DNA of 64,000 bases from Desmodesmus armatus. Lineage: Eukaryota; Chlorophyta; Chlorophyceae; Sphaeropleales; Scenedesmaceae. The notes under the pieces were generated by a model. The model made no database searches. It was not told the origin of the DNA and worked only from the letters and a program-made list of their open reading frames with translations. This document shows, in pieces, positions 48,301 to 59,300 of the stretch. Made by a program: the position numbers and the translations under genes. Every line of letters starts with the position of its first letter. The first letter of the stretch is position 1. The stretch lies in the NCBI GenBank assembly GCA_007449985.2, contig VIIQ02000593.1, forward strand, positions 620,001 through 684,000. Reading direction: 5' to 3'.

Positions 48301-51078
48301 ATGGCCTCTGCGGAAAAGAAGCTCTCCAAGGCTGTAATAATTCGGCAATTGCAGCAAGTGTGTGATGAGAAACAAGCAGTTTACAATGCCCTGCTCCTGG
48401 AGAACCAGACTCTTAGGACACGAGAGGTGAGGGTCACGGGTGGGATTATGACCAACCTTTGGAAAATGGCCTGCTTTGGCTGTGCTTCCTCCTGGGCTGG
48501 ATCACCCACACCCTGATTGCTGTCAATCATCTGCTTGTTCTTCTGCAGGAGGTGCTGCTGCAGCAGGTCACGCAGCAGGGAGACAACCTGCACTTTGTTG
48601 CGCTGGCAGCGGCACAGATTGAGGCAGCGGACATGCCTGACATAGCCAAGACACTTGTCCAGGACATAGAGGTGGGTTTGAAGCTTTCGAGCCTTGAGTA
48701 TTGTGCGATTGCTGTTGCATCAAGTGCCCTAGTCAACATGAAGCAGGGCACTGTGTACCGCACATGAGCATTATGTGCGCTGCTGCACAGCACTTTGAGC
48801 ATGCATGCGCCGAGGTGATGCAACTGTTCATCAGCGTGAGCACTGCACGTCCTTGTTGGAAGGGCTGGCTGCATGCAACGCTGGCCGCTCCAGCACCCCC
48901 ACCCCTCTTTTTCAAGCTCCTAATGATGGCAGCCGGGTTTTGCTACCTGGTGGCTCTGTGCCACAGCAAGATGCCTGCCTTGTCCCACACGCCATGCTGC
49001 TCGCGCTGTGCGCTGTATCCTGTTTCCTGCAGGTGTATGAGCTGCTAGGGATGCTAGGCAGGTCCAGCAGCAGCAGCCCAAACGAGCCCGAGCCCTTCAC
49101 CACGCAGCGGCTAAGAGCAGCAGTGACCCCGGAGCGGGTCGCAGCCATGCGCAGCGCAACTGTTGACGAGGTCTGCACGACCCTCAAGCAGCTGACCATG
49201 CGCATGTACATGCTGCTGGCAGCGGGGCCGCACAAGCAGGACTTCTTCAGCGACAGCATAGAGGCTGTGGTGAATGAGTACGGGGAGTACGGCCTGCTGC
49301 TGCATGTGGCAGCGGATTGGGTCAGCCTGCAGATAGGTGAGTGGCAGTGGCAGCATGTGCGGGGCACACCGTCCTTGCTATCCCACGCGTTGTGCGGCAG
49401 CTGCCACATCAGGGTGTGTGGTGTGCTCGGGGCTGCTTTGGTGCAAGCAGCGATTGCTCAGCTGAAGTTGTCGTGTGAAGTGGGGGGTCAGTGCTGCAGC
49501 TCGTGTCTGATGTAGGGCTGGTAGCAGGGTCCGTGCCAAAACGCACGTTTGCATACTGACACAAACAGATGATTCTGCTTTGTGCACAAGTGCCATCGCC
49601 CTGTATGTGCCGCCATTTCTGTGCAGGCACCATGAACCTGGAAACCCAGCAGGTTCAGGAGCCACCTCCCGGGTACTGGGAGAACGTGGTGGACCACCTG
49701 GAGCTGCAGGAGCACCAGATCGAAACCCTGGCCATGGGGTTCAACAGCTACCAGCAGAAGAGCAAGCCCATTATCAGCGCCCTGCACAGCATTGTCAGCA
49801 GCATACGGGCCGTCCTGGGTGCGGACGAGACCTCTGGGGATACCTGCATGACAGGGCAGGGCGAGGCGCCTTGCGTGCCAGCAGCAGCAGCGGGGGCGGC
49901 TGTGGGCAGCGGTACCGGCCAGGGCTTCGTGCACCTTTTGCAGGATACTGAGGAGCAGGACGGCAGCAGCAGCGGCGCTGCGTGCAGCACACTTCTGCAG
50001 CCTGGACAAGCCCCGCAGCACCCGCAGCCAGAGCAGCAACAGCCGCAGCAACGGCAGCAGCAGCAGTGCAGTGGTCCCTGCAGCAGCAGCAATTGCACGT
50101 GCGGCGCTAGCAGAGGTCAGGGCAACAGCGGCGGCGTCCCTGTGTCGAAACCCTGGCAGCAGTTTGGCCTGAGCCACGGCTGCTTGACTGTGGATACAGC
50201 AGAGGATCTGGAGCAGGACATGAGGGTGCTGATGCAGAATGTGATGAAGCTCCGGGAGATGCACCGCACAGTCACGTGGCTGTTCCTCAACACGCTCGAC
50301 GCGCGGCAACACGCGCTGTTCATCACCAACTCGTGGCCTTGGTGGTCCCGCCCGCTGACGAGTGAGTGCAAGCTGCTGCGTGGTGTTTGGAGTTCTGCGG
50401 ACTGGCTGTGACTGGCTTACTTGATTGGTGTGATCCACCTTCTTGCATATAGTTGTCAGGTCATAGCCGGCAGTGCACCTTGTGCGAAATACAACCGCTG
50501 CTATGGTTTCTTTTCCTGCTAGGCAAGAACCAAGCAGCCATGCTTAGCGCAGACTGCACAGCACGCGTCGCACCTGCTGATGCAGACAACCAGCAGCTTG
50601 GCACACCAAGCAGTGCCATTGAACCTATCATCTTGCCCCCATGCGATAGCATGCTGCGTTATGTTGGGGCGCAGTCCTATCTGGCGCGCTGCAGGATTGC
50701 TTTTCACTTGAGGCACCGACATCCCCTAAACGCAGCTGTCAAATCTCGTCTCTCTGTCTGCTGTGCCTGCTGTGCCGCATGCAACCACGCTCTCCTGCAG
50801 TGTGTCAGTACATCGCGGAGCAGCACGAGCGGCTTCACAAGCCCTCACAGCGGCAGCACAGCGGCGGCTCACACAGGTCGAGCGATGGCGCAGCACCGTC
50901 GCACGGCACGTTTGGCGCCGCGGCTGCTGCTGTTGCTGATGGCGTGTGGCAGATGACGCTTGGCTCGACTGGAGCCAGGCCAGGCAGCAGCAGTATGGGC
51001 CATACTGCTCGCACGCAAGCAGCTCCCCATGGGTCACGTGGCAAGCAAGCAGCCGTACACGGCTCTGGCCCGTCGTAG
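48301..51078 (+). CDS. Coiled-coil, Q-rich protein of unknown function
   Basis: Five exons join in phase: 48301-48426, 48549-48671, 49033-49336, 49627-50361 and 50801-51078, about 521 residues. The N terminus is an amphipathic, leucine-spaced helix (KAVIIRQLQQVCDEKQAVY, then LLLENQTLRTRE), suggesting dimerisation. A helical region follows (TPERVAAMRSATVDEVCTTL, QLTMRMYMLLAAG). Next come a segment with PPGYWENVVDHLELQEHQIE, a Q/S-rich linker, then REMHRTVTWLFLNTLDARQH and WPWWSRPL. The layout recalls green-algal bZIP-like or other regulatory proteins, but I see no basic DNA-binding region, so I do not assign it. The last 25 or so codons lie in a 145-base tandem repeat that also copies the stop. 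It shares a divergent promoter with TOM20. Confidence 0.6.
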
Positions 51079-51290
51079 GGTGTGCCGACAGCATTTTGCG
51101 CGCATGACGCGGCCTGCACACAGCCGTGGCCGACCTGTGGGCAGCAGTATGGGCCGCACGCAAGCAGCTCTGCATGGGTCACGTGGCAAGCAAGCAGCCG
51201 CACACGGCTCCGGCCCATCGTAGGTGTGGCCACAGCATTATGCGCGCGATTTGCGGCCTGCACACAGCCGCGCCCGACCTTTGTGGGGTG
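50985..51290 (+). repeat. 145-base tandem duplication across the stop codon
   Basis: Two units carry GGGTCACGTGGCAAGCAAGC (51033 and 51178) followed by CACGGCT and CGTAG. The segment GSRGKQAA-HGSGPS-stop is therefore present twice, ending at 51078 and again at 51223. A third partial unit starts near 51224. Confidence 0.75.
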
Positions 51291-51495
51291 TGCAAGAGGC
51301 GGGGGCACGTGGGCTAGGGGCTCAGCACGGCTGTGTGACTGAGGTTTGTGGTGTGACACTGTGGTTGTACAGATTCTTGCATGCAGGGAGGTTGCACATC
51401 CATCTGGCTGGCCCCCCAGCTGGGACGCAGCAACCTGCTGGATGATAGATGACAACTTCACATGCAGTAGCTGACGTGATGTGCTGTATCCCACT

Positions 51496-51745
51496 GGCTG
51501 TGGGTGTCAGTTTAATCCTTTTTCCCCCAGCACTCCTTGCAGCACTCTTTTACTTCTATCGCTGTTGTGTTTCCTGGGGTGTGGGTGTCAGTTTGCTCCT
51601 TTGTCCCCCAGCACTTCATGTAGCACTGTCTTGCTTCTATCGCTGGGGTGGTTCTTGGGGTGTGGTGTCAGTTTGCTCCTTTGTCCCCCAGCACTCCGTG
51701 TAGCACTCTATTGCTTCTCTCGCTGGGGTGGTTCCTGGGGCAGGT
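51496..51745 (+). repeat. Three-copy minisatellite, period about 80 bases
   Basis: Copies begin with TCCTTTKTCCCCCAGCAC at 51516, 51597 and 51677 and share TTCTATCGCTG and CTGGGG landmarks. It is non-coding as far as I can see, 3' of the 48.3 kb gene. Confidence 0.75.
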
Positions 51746-52835
51746 GCTGGGTTTTGTTGTGTGAGGGTGCCACTGCTGGAGAGGCAGTGGGGTGTTTGTG
51801 TCTGTTGGCGGCCAGCTATTGGGGGGTGCTACTTGCACTCCGGCAGGTGTGCTGCTGTGCTGGTTGGGTCGTACTGCACTTCTGGAGGGGCTCTACAGCA
51901 GTAGTGACAGTGGCTATATGCTCAGCATCTGTCGTAAGCAACACTGCTCCATGTCTTTTTCCCCTTCTGTGCCCTGCTCACTGTACGACGTGTTGCAACT
52001 GCAGCAGCAGTGGCGCTTGGGCTCGTCTGCTCAACTGCAAGTGCTTTATCATTTGTCGCTTGCAAAGTGTTGAAGGGCAGAGGGGTGCAGTGCCGCTAGG
52101 GAGAGCATACATATACTGCCCACAGAATCCCTCAAATCCAAGCTTCCATGCAGGGATGGAGTTTGGCAATGCCAGATTCTGTGGGTTTGTTTTGCACAGT
52201 GTATGAGTGGAAGAGAAGGGATGAGGAGTCTGTGTGAGTTCTGCTGTGGTGCTGAGCAAATGGGGAATGCTGGGTGCATGTTGCTAGCAACCTTCTGCTG
52301 ACGGATCGCAGCTGCAGCATGTTGATGTTCCCGACGCCTTCTGGCCCCCACACACAGTGGATGCCAGGTCATGTGTTCTGCCTCCTGCTTTGCATGTCAT
52401 CTGTATGTGTTTGTGGTGCTACACATAGGTGGGCATGTGGTCTGCATAGTTACAGTTACAGTTACAGTAATTGGCTCAGCAAAAGCTGAGCAACCCACAA
52501 GGGAGCCAGAGGCTCATGGGAGCATAGCATGATGTTTGTTCCCTTGGCTGGGTGCTTGTGCGATACAGTTGTGGTGGGGTCCACGCTTGTGGAATCAAAT
52601 GTTGCCACAGCTCCAATTGACGTGCTGTTGACTGGCTAGCAGCACCGTCGGCTGCCAGGCAATGCAGCAGGATGGTTGCACCTTGCATTATTGGTTGCGC
52701 CCTGTATGACAAGGGTTGGCCATGTGAGGCCTGTTGGTCAGCTCTGTCGCCATCAGCCAGTCACAGCTGGACACCACGGCGTGGCTGGAACTGCTGACTG
52801 GGCTATTGTTGCTCGCACGTGGCCACGATTTCGTT
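51746..52835. other. Spacer between minisatellites
   Basis: No gene I can support. It includes a short GTTACA triple repeat near 52450 followed by a small hairpin (GGCTCAGC-AAAA-GCTGAGC, about 52472-52490). Confidence 0.5.
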
Positions 52836-53445
52836 GGCAGGGCTCTGTTGCTCTGTGTCTGTCCTTGTGGCCCACTGGGTTTACAGGCAGGGCTCTGTTG
52901 CTCTGTGGAGTTGACAGGCAGGGCGCTGTTGCTCTGTGGAGTTGACAAGCAGGGCGCTGTTGCTCTGTGGAGTTTACAGGCATGGCTTTGTTGCTCTGTT
53001 TCTGCCCGTGTGGCCCACTGGGTTTACAGGCAGGGCGCTGTTGCTCTGTGGAGTTGACAGGCAGGGCTTTGTTGCTCTGTGGAGTTTACAGGCATGGCTT
53101 TGTTGCTCTGTTTCTGCCCGTGTGGCCCACTGGGTTTACAGGCAGGGCTCTGTTGCTCTGTGGAGTTGACAGGCAGGGCGCTGTTGCTCTGTGGAGTTTA
53201 CAGGCATGGCTTTGTTGCTCTGTTTCTGCCCGTGTGGCCCACTGGGTTTACAGGCAGGGCGCTGTTGCTCTGTGGAGTTGACAGGCAGGGCGCTGTTGCT
53301 CTGTGGAGTTTACAGGCATGGCTTTGTTGCTCTGTGTCTGTCCTTGTGGCCCACTGGGTTTACAGGCAGGGCTTTGTTGCTCTGTGGAGTTTACAGGCGT
53401 GGCTCTGTTGCTCTGTATCTGCCCCTGTGGCCCACTGGGAAACAG
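52836..53445 (+). repeat. Higher-order minisatellite, 112-base period (31+31+50)
   Basis: Built from a 31-base monomer (core TGTTGCTCTGTGGAGTT) and a 50-base variant ending GTGTGGCCCACTGGGTTTACA. The order is B at 52836, A at 52886, 52917 and 52948, B at 52979, then A-A-B sets starting at 53029, 53141 and 53253, a final A at 53365 and B at 53396. The sets repeat almost exactly every 112 bases. All plus-strand frames stay open, but 112 is not a multiple of three, so no regular protein repeat is coded. Confidence 0.9.
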
Positions 53446-53555
53446 CATGTGCCGTGTTGGTGTTGCTGAGGGGCTGTGCTGGGCTGGTTCCTGCTCTGTT
53501 GTTGCGGCTGCACATGGTTGGAAGGGCACACATCTGCCGGTCATGTCTACAGGTG

Positions 53556-53621
53556 GCGTTCCTGCCGGAGATCCTGCATTATGCCTATCACTGTGGCGCT
53601 TTGACCAAATCGTTGAAATAG
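53556..53621 (+). other. Orphan coding-like terminal segment
   Basis: Directly after a CTACAG acceptor-like site, a 21-codon stretch (VAFLPEILHYAYHCGALTKS, then LK and stop) looks protein-like. It might be a last exon of the 48.3 kb gene or of a lost gene, since the model at 48301 already ends at 51078. Weakly supported. Confidence 0.3.
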
Positions 53622-54162
53622 ACGGCGTACACGTCATTGCATCCAACTGTGTTGGCTCACACAGCGCCGCCAGACGGGTTGCAAGCGTGAGGGAACACCA
53701 ATGGTCGCAGCCGCATGCAAACACGGTACCTGGCATTAGGATTGGGGCACCAACTGGGTGGATCTGGGTTACGGTCCATGGGTGTCAGGTGCCGACTGGG
53801 GCTGCAGGACATTCAAGCAGGAGTGAAGGTGTAAATTTTTGTAGTGTGTGCTGCCCCAGGTGTGTTCTGGGTTATGTGTGCCAGCCCTGTTTGATGAGCT
53901 GGCACTTGCTTTACCTTGTGTGCCGCATGTTTTGTGGGGGCGGGTTATTGGGACACGTATGCTACACCTACCCCACACGTGCGCCCTTCCTCAAGGCGGC
54001 AGAAATGCAAGCTGTGCCAGACTGTGCATGATAATAAGGACAGACATTGTGCACTGTTTGGTATGTGGTACTGCATCATGTCCAGTGAAACGTGAGGCGC
54101 TCGGGCCCATTGTGTGCATTTCTCATTCTCACCACCTGAGCACCCCAACCTCCCGTGCGCAG

Positions 54163-56256
54163 GTGTTCGCTGCACTGTCGGCAGCGTACCCGACCGAGCG
54201 GGTTACGCTGCTGACCAAGATCAGCAACACCCACCAGCAGCAGGGCACCAGCGCAGAGCAGCACCTTAACGCTCTGCGCACTCTCCATGGGGTGCACCGG
54301 GTGCCCCTGCCTGCCAATCAGCAGGACCTGGCTCCCCTGCTGCCCTCCTTCAGGCACGAGGTCAGCTCGTTCCTGTTGGACTTCTTCCGGACAGTGCCAG
54401 CAGAGCAGCACTCATGGGCCACTCTGCGCGAGGGCTGCAGCCAGGCGGACGCCCGCGCGGCTCAACGGGCACAGCAAGAAGCACGGGACCAGCAGCAGCG
54501 GCAGCCCAAGAACAACCAGCAGCAGCAGCAGCCCGCCCCGCAGCAGCACCAGCCCCGCAACGGTGCTGCCGTCGATGGCGATGGTGGTAGGCGCAGGGGT
54601 GGAGGGTACTTCAAGCAACAGCAGCAGCAGCAGCAGCGTCAGCAGCGGGATGACGGCAACCCTCCTGACCTGGGTTTGGGGGATGTGAACGCCGCCCCAC
54701 AGGTGCAGCTGGGCAGCCTGCAGCTGCTGCCCATGGCAGGTGAGGCTGGCCCCGAGCAGCAGCACGCTGCTCTGGCTGGCTCCCTCCTGATGGCAGGCCC
54801 TATGCGGCCATTCAGTAGCAACAGCAGCAGCAGCGGGTCGGCCGCTGCTCTGGCTGCTGTCTCATCCAGCAAAATCCCGGCGCTGCCTGCAGAGGTGGCG
54901 ACACGGGTGCTGCTCTCCGCCTTGGACACCATGCAGCAGTCGGTGCCCGGGCGCGAGGCCGAGCAGCAGGAGGCATCAGCCTGTGTGCAGAGGGCAATGG
55001 CAGCCCTCTGGGACACAGCGGAGCGGGAGGCTGGCAGCACGGCTGGCACCGTGAGCGGCAGCAGCAGCAGCGGCCCTCCTACAGCTTATGACAGCAGCAG
55101 CCGCAGCAGCAGCTGTGCGTCTGCTGCTCCCCCAGAGATTGTGGGCAATCTGGCCGCTAGGGGCCGCCGCCCGCGGGGTGCTGAGCAGGTGGTGCCCGAG
55201 GCTGGGGCCCCCGCTGCTGGCGCGCCGCCCGGCCCTGTCGCCCAGCCCCAGCGCTCCCCCAACCGTGTGCACCACGTTGTGGGGAAGGCCCCGCTCGGCA
55301 TGAGTGTTGAGGATCTGGCAGTGGCCATTGCCGATCCCAAGATGGCGCCCTTCAGGGAGGCCCTCCAGGCTCTCTGGCGCGTCATCTACCCTGGCTCTCA
55401 GGAGCCTACTCCTGCCGCCGCCGCCATGCACTTCATGAGTGCAGAGGCAGCTGGCGAGCACTCAGACGGGCCGGGCCAGGCAGCGGCTGCGGCCGGCCCG
55501 TCCACAGCAACAGGCAGCAGCAGCAGGGGCCTGCCGGCAGCAGTCAGCAGCAGCGGCCCGCCGGCAGCCCCTCAGGGGCCGGGTGTGGCCGCACACATGG
55601 GCGCTGTGCAGGCACCCCCTTGCAGCAGCGGTGCCGGCGGCTATGCCCCCTTTTTAGCTGCGGCCAACACAGACACAGTGGTGTATCAGAGTTGTGACCA
55701 GGCCACTATCACAGGTGACTTCAACGGCAGGTCGGTGTCAGTCACCGTTGACCCCGGTGCTGCTTTCACCGTGTTCGACAGGGACTGGCTGCAGCAGAAC
55801 TCGCACGTTGTGTTCTTCCCAGGCAGCACTGCAGAGCTGTGCAAGCTGCACGAGCCCCGCAAGGTTGGCAGCTTCTTCAAGGACAGCAGCAGCACCGTCA
55901 GCTACGTCGTACGCAACGCACAGCTGGGGCTGGGTGACGGTGTGTTCCCAGTCAACTTCCAGGTGGTTCCCAACGCAGCATTCAGCATCACTCTGGGCCT
56001 GGACTTCCTGTGGGGCTACGCTGCCCGCCTGGTGCCCCGCAGCATCAGCGATCGCAGCTCTGGTGCCCACCTGGCCATCCCGCTGCCGCCGCAGTACCGC
56101 AAGAAGGGGGTGCAGGCGCTTCCAATCCCCTCTTGGGTGCCGGAGGGCAAGCGCAGCTCATGGGTGCCGTCCTGCCGTGTGCGCGCCCGTTACACGGTGC
56201 ACACTCAGCGCGCCACAGTCGATGTGGTGAGCCCTAGCTGTCTGGCTGGCCTCTAG
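54163..56256 (+). CDS. Retrotransposon gag (partial) and aspartic protease
   Basis: The frame is open from 53848, but recognisable protein begins near 54163, just after an acceptor-like GCGCAG. The first 110 or so residues resemble the C-terminal half of a gypsy capsid domain (VFAALSAAYPTE, LTKISN, LNALRTLHGV, FRHEVSSFLLDFF). A Q-rich linker and a long Ala/Ser-rich segment follow, without a zinc knuckle. From about 55670 a retropepsin-like domain appears (VTVDPGAAFTVFDRDWL, then FQVVPNAAFSITLGLDFLWG). The catalytic triplet reads Asp-Pro-Gly where Asp-Ser/Thr-Gly is usual. No ATG suits the apparent start. It ends with TAG and is in the same frame as pol, with a second TAG at 56278. Confidence 0.7.
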   Translation: MFAALSAAYPTERVTLLTKISNTHQQQGTSAEQHLNALRTLHGVHRVPLPANQQDLAPLLPSFRHEVSSFLLDFFRTVPAEQHSWATLREGCSQADARAAQRAQQEARDQQQRQPKNNQQQQQPAPQQHQPRNGAAVDGDGGRRRGGGYFKQQQQQQQRQQRDDGNPPDLGLGDVNAAPQVQLGSLQLLPMAGEAGPEQQHAALAGSLLMAGPMRPFSSNSSSSGSAAALAAVSSSKIPALPAEVATRVLLSALDTMQQSVPGREAEQQEASACVQRAMAALWDTAEREAGSTAGTVSGSSSSGPPTAYDSSSRSSSCASAAPPEIVGNLAARGRRPRGAEQVVPEAGAPAAGAPPGPVAQPQRSPNRVHHVVGKAPLGMSVEDLAVAIADPKMAPFREALQALWRVIYPGSQEPTPAAAAMHFMSAEAAGEHSDGPGQAAAAAGPSTATGSSSRGLPAAVSSSGPPAAPQGPGVAAHMGAVQAPPCSSGAGGYAPFLAAANTDTVVYQSCDQATITGDFNGRSVSVTVDPGAAFTVFDRDWLQQNSHVVFFPGSTAELCKLHEPRKVGSFFKDSSSTVSYVVRNAQLGLGDGVFPVNFQVVPNAAFSITLGLDFLWGYAARLVPRSISDRSSGAHLAIPLPPQYRKKGVQALPIPSWVPEGKRSSWVPSCRVRARYTVHTQRATVDVVSPSCLAGL

Positions 56257-56307
56257 GCTTGTGCTTGCAGTTGTCAATAGTACTCTAGTTACTCTTCTTT
56301 GCTCTTT

Positions 56308-59300
56308 ATGTCAGAAAGTCAGGATGGTTTATGTTTTATGCCAGACTCTGAGTCTGGTCAGGTTTCTTCTCCTGCACCCCAGCCAGCCCCCAAGTCTGAT
56401 GCTGAGGTTGTAATGGAGGCTTTGAAGTTGCAGCGGGAGTTGTACTCTCACTTGTCGGATGAGCAGTTCAACCGCCTGCAAGTCCTGTTGTTCTCTTTTG
56501 TTGATATCTTTGCTGTTGATGGTGCGTCTTTTGGTTGTGTTGCGCCTGAGAAAAATTTCTACCATCGCATAGACACGGGGAATGCCCGTCTCGTGACCCA
56601 AAAGCCATACAAGTTGAGCTATGCACAGGCTGTGTGGTTGAAGGGGGAGTTGGACAGGTTGCTGGAGTTGGGTGTCATTCGCCCCAGCTCCAGTCCCTGG
56701 ATGTCGCCCATAGTGATTGTCCCTAAACCCAGCGGTGGTTGGCGCTTGTGTGTGGACATGCGTGTGTTGAACAAGTGCACCCTGCCGGACCCCTATCCTC
56801 TGCCCACTGTTGATGAAATGCATGCGGCTATGGGTGGTTGCAAGCTGTGGAGTAAGATGGACTTTGTGAGTGGCTTTTGGCAGGTGCCCATCCATCCGGA
56901 TGACTGCTTCAAGTGTGGTTTGACCACCCCCCACGGCAACTTTGAGTTCTGCCGTATGGTGATGGGGATGCAGTCTGCGCCAGCGACTTTCCAACGGTTG
57001 ATGGATACTATGTTGGCTGGTATTGAGGGTGCAAAGACGTACATTGACGACACCTTTGCTTTTTCAGCTGAGTTTGACGCTCAGCTGGAGTCTCTTCGTC
57101 GGGTGTTTGAGCGCACTAGGGAGTACAAGCTTACTATGAACCCCCTCAAGTGTCGCTTTTGTGTGCAGGAAGTGGTGTGTTTGGGTCATCTTGTGTCTGC
57201 TGAGGGCATTCGGCCTGTGTTTGACAAGCTCGAGGCTGTCAAGGCCCTGCCCCTGCCCCAGAATGTCAAGGGGTTGCGCCGTTTCCTTGGCATGATGGAG
57301 CAGTACCGCAAGTACATTCAGGGGTATGCTGCCATTGCTGCCCCCTTGCACCTCATGTTGCGTAAGGGCCTGGCTTTTGTGTGGAGCGATGAGGCTCTGG
57401 TTGCTTTTCAAGAGTTGAAGGATGCTTTGTGTGAGGCCCCTGTGCTGGCTTTGCCTAACTGGGACCGTGACTTTATTCTGACCACTGACTGGAGTCAGGT
57501 TGCTGTCGGGGCTGTGCTCTCCCAGGTTGACCCTGTTACTGGGGAGGAACACCCCAATGCTTTTGCATCCCGCACCCTCACTGCGGCTGAGCGTAACTAC
57601 GCAGCCACAGAGGGCGAGTGTCTGGCCGTGAAATGGGCCACTGAAATGTTCTTTTATTATCTGCATGGGCGCCGGTTCAAGCTTAGGACCGACCACGCTG
57701 CCCTGCAGTGGCTGGATTCTGCACGCTTCACCAACGCCAAGTTGGAACGGTGGGCGTTGCATCTTCAGGAGTTTGATTTTGAGGTGGAATACATCAAGGG
57801 CTCCACCAACGTTGTGGCCGATTATTTGTCTCGTGAGGGTGCCGTGCCTGTGACGCCCGAGGGCTCCGATCAGGTTGAGCATGTGCCTCTTGTGTCTCTT
57901 GTTGTGAGTGATCCTGTCTGGCCTGAGCATGCACACAAGCAGGCTGAGTTGGATGCTGTACCGTGCGCTGTGTGTGGTGATCCTGGTGGGTTTGATAACC
58001 TCGCCATTTGCTCTGGTTGCAACAAGTGCATTCACCTGCGCTGTATTATGCCGCCCATGTCCACTGTCCCCAGTGGTGAGTGGCTGTGTCCTGGGTGTGA
58101 TGTTCTCTTCTCCAATCTTGAGGAGCTCAGAGATCCTGCCCCGATCTTGCAGTATGGTTTGAATGACCCTTACTGCGATGACCTGTTGGTGTCGTATGTG
58201 TTGTCGGGTCATGAGGATGCTTTGTTGTCGGCTCTTCCTGCAAGGCAGGCCCGTGCATTGCGTCACAGAGCCTGGTCTTTACGGCCACACCCCCGCATGT
58301 CTGGCTGGTTACAGGTGGCTTCCCATGCCCCTGACGGTTCTGTTTTGTGGCGTACCTGTCCCCCGTTGCACTACCGGTGGGATCTTCTGCGCTGTATGCA
58401 TGATGCCTTAGGGCATGCTGGTGTCAAGCGCCTTGTTGCTGCCATGCAGCAGCACTTCTATTGGCGCGGTGTTTCGGCCGATGCTCGCCTGTTTGTCGCG
58501 CAGTGTGATTCTTGCCAGCGCCGCAAGCTGGCTATGCCTGCCCCAATCCCGTTGCAGGAGCCTGTTGTGCGTGGGCCGTTTGAGCATGTGCACGTTGACC
58601 TCTGTGGCCCCTTCGACACCCCTATTGTGGATGTGCAGGGTCGTGTTTCCATGCCAGAGAAGCCGGTGAAAGCTTATGTTGTTATTATGATCGATTACTT
58701 TACCAAGGCGGCTGAGTTTGCTGTTATTTACGACAAGAAGCCTGCCTCGGTTGCTCGTGCCTTGTACTATGCGTGGATCTGCAGGTATTTTGTGCCTAGC
58801 CACGTCACGTCGGACAACGGCACTGAGTTTGAAACAGAGTTTGTGCACTTGTTGGCGCGCTTGGGCATTGAGCATGTGCGCACAACTGCTTGTCACCCTG
58901 CAGCCAATGGTGTGGTTGAGCGCTTGGTTGGCACTTTCAAGTCCATGCTGCTGAAGCATGTCAATGATCACCCCGTGCATTGGCTACAGAGCGTGCCGGT
59001 GGTGCGTCAGCAGTATTGGGCGAGGTTGCATTCTGCTTTGGGTATGTCGCCCTTTGAGATGGTGTTTGGCAGGCAGCCTGTGCCAGTGCTTCCCATGGGT
59101 CAGGTTCTGTTGTCTGCTGTCCGTGCTGGTGTTTCTTTGGCCTCAGATCTCTCTTTGGAGGATGCTGAGTGCCCGGCTCCCTTTGAGCATGTCCGGCAGC
59201 TGCGTGAGCGCATGCTGGCCGTTGACAAGGCTGTGTTTGATCAGATCCGTGAGCAGTTCCGGCAGAATGCTGCCGCGTGGCCGCTACGCGGTGCTGGGTT

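Noticed and set aside
52967..54031. Long overlapping plus-strand frames over the 112-base repeat
   Set aside because: The repeat lacks stops in all frames and its period is not a multiple of three, so the frames are a property of the array.
57064..58266. 400-codon open frame on the minus strand across pol
   Set aside because: It lies antisense to the conserved RT/RNase H/PHD coding sequence and has no family pattern. It is a shadow of GC-biased codon use.
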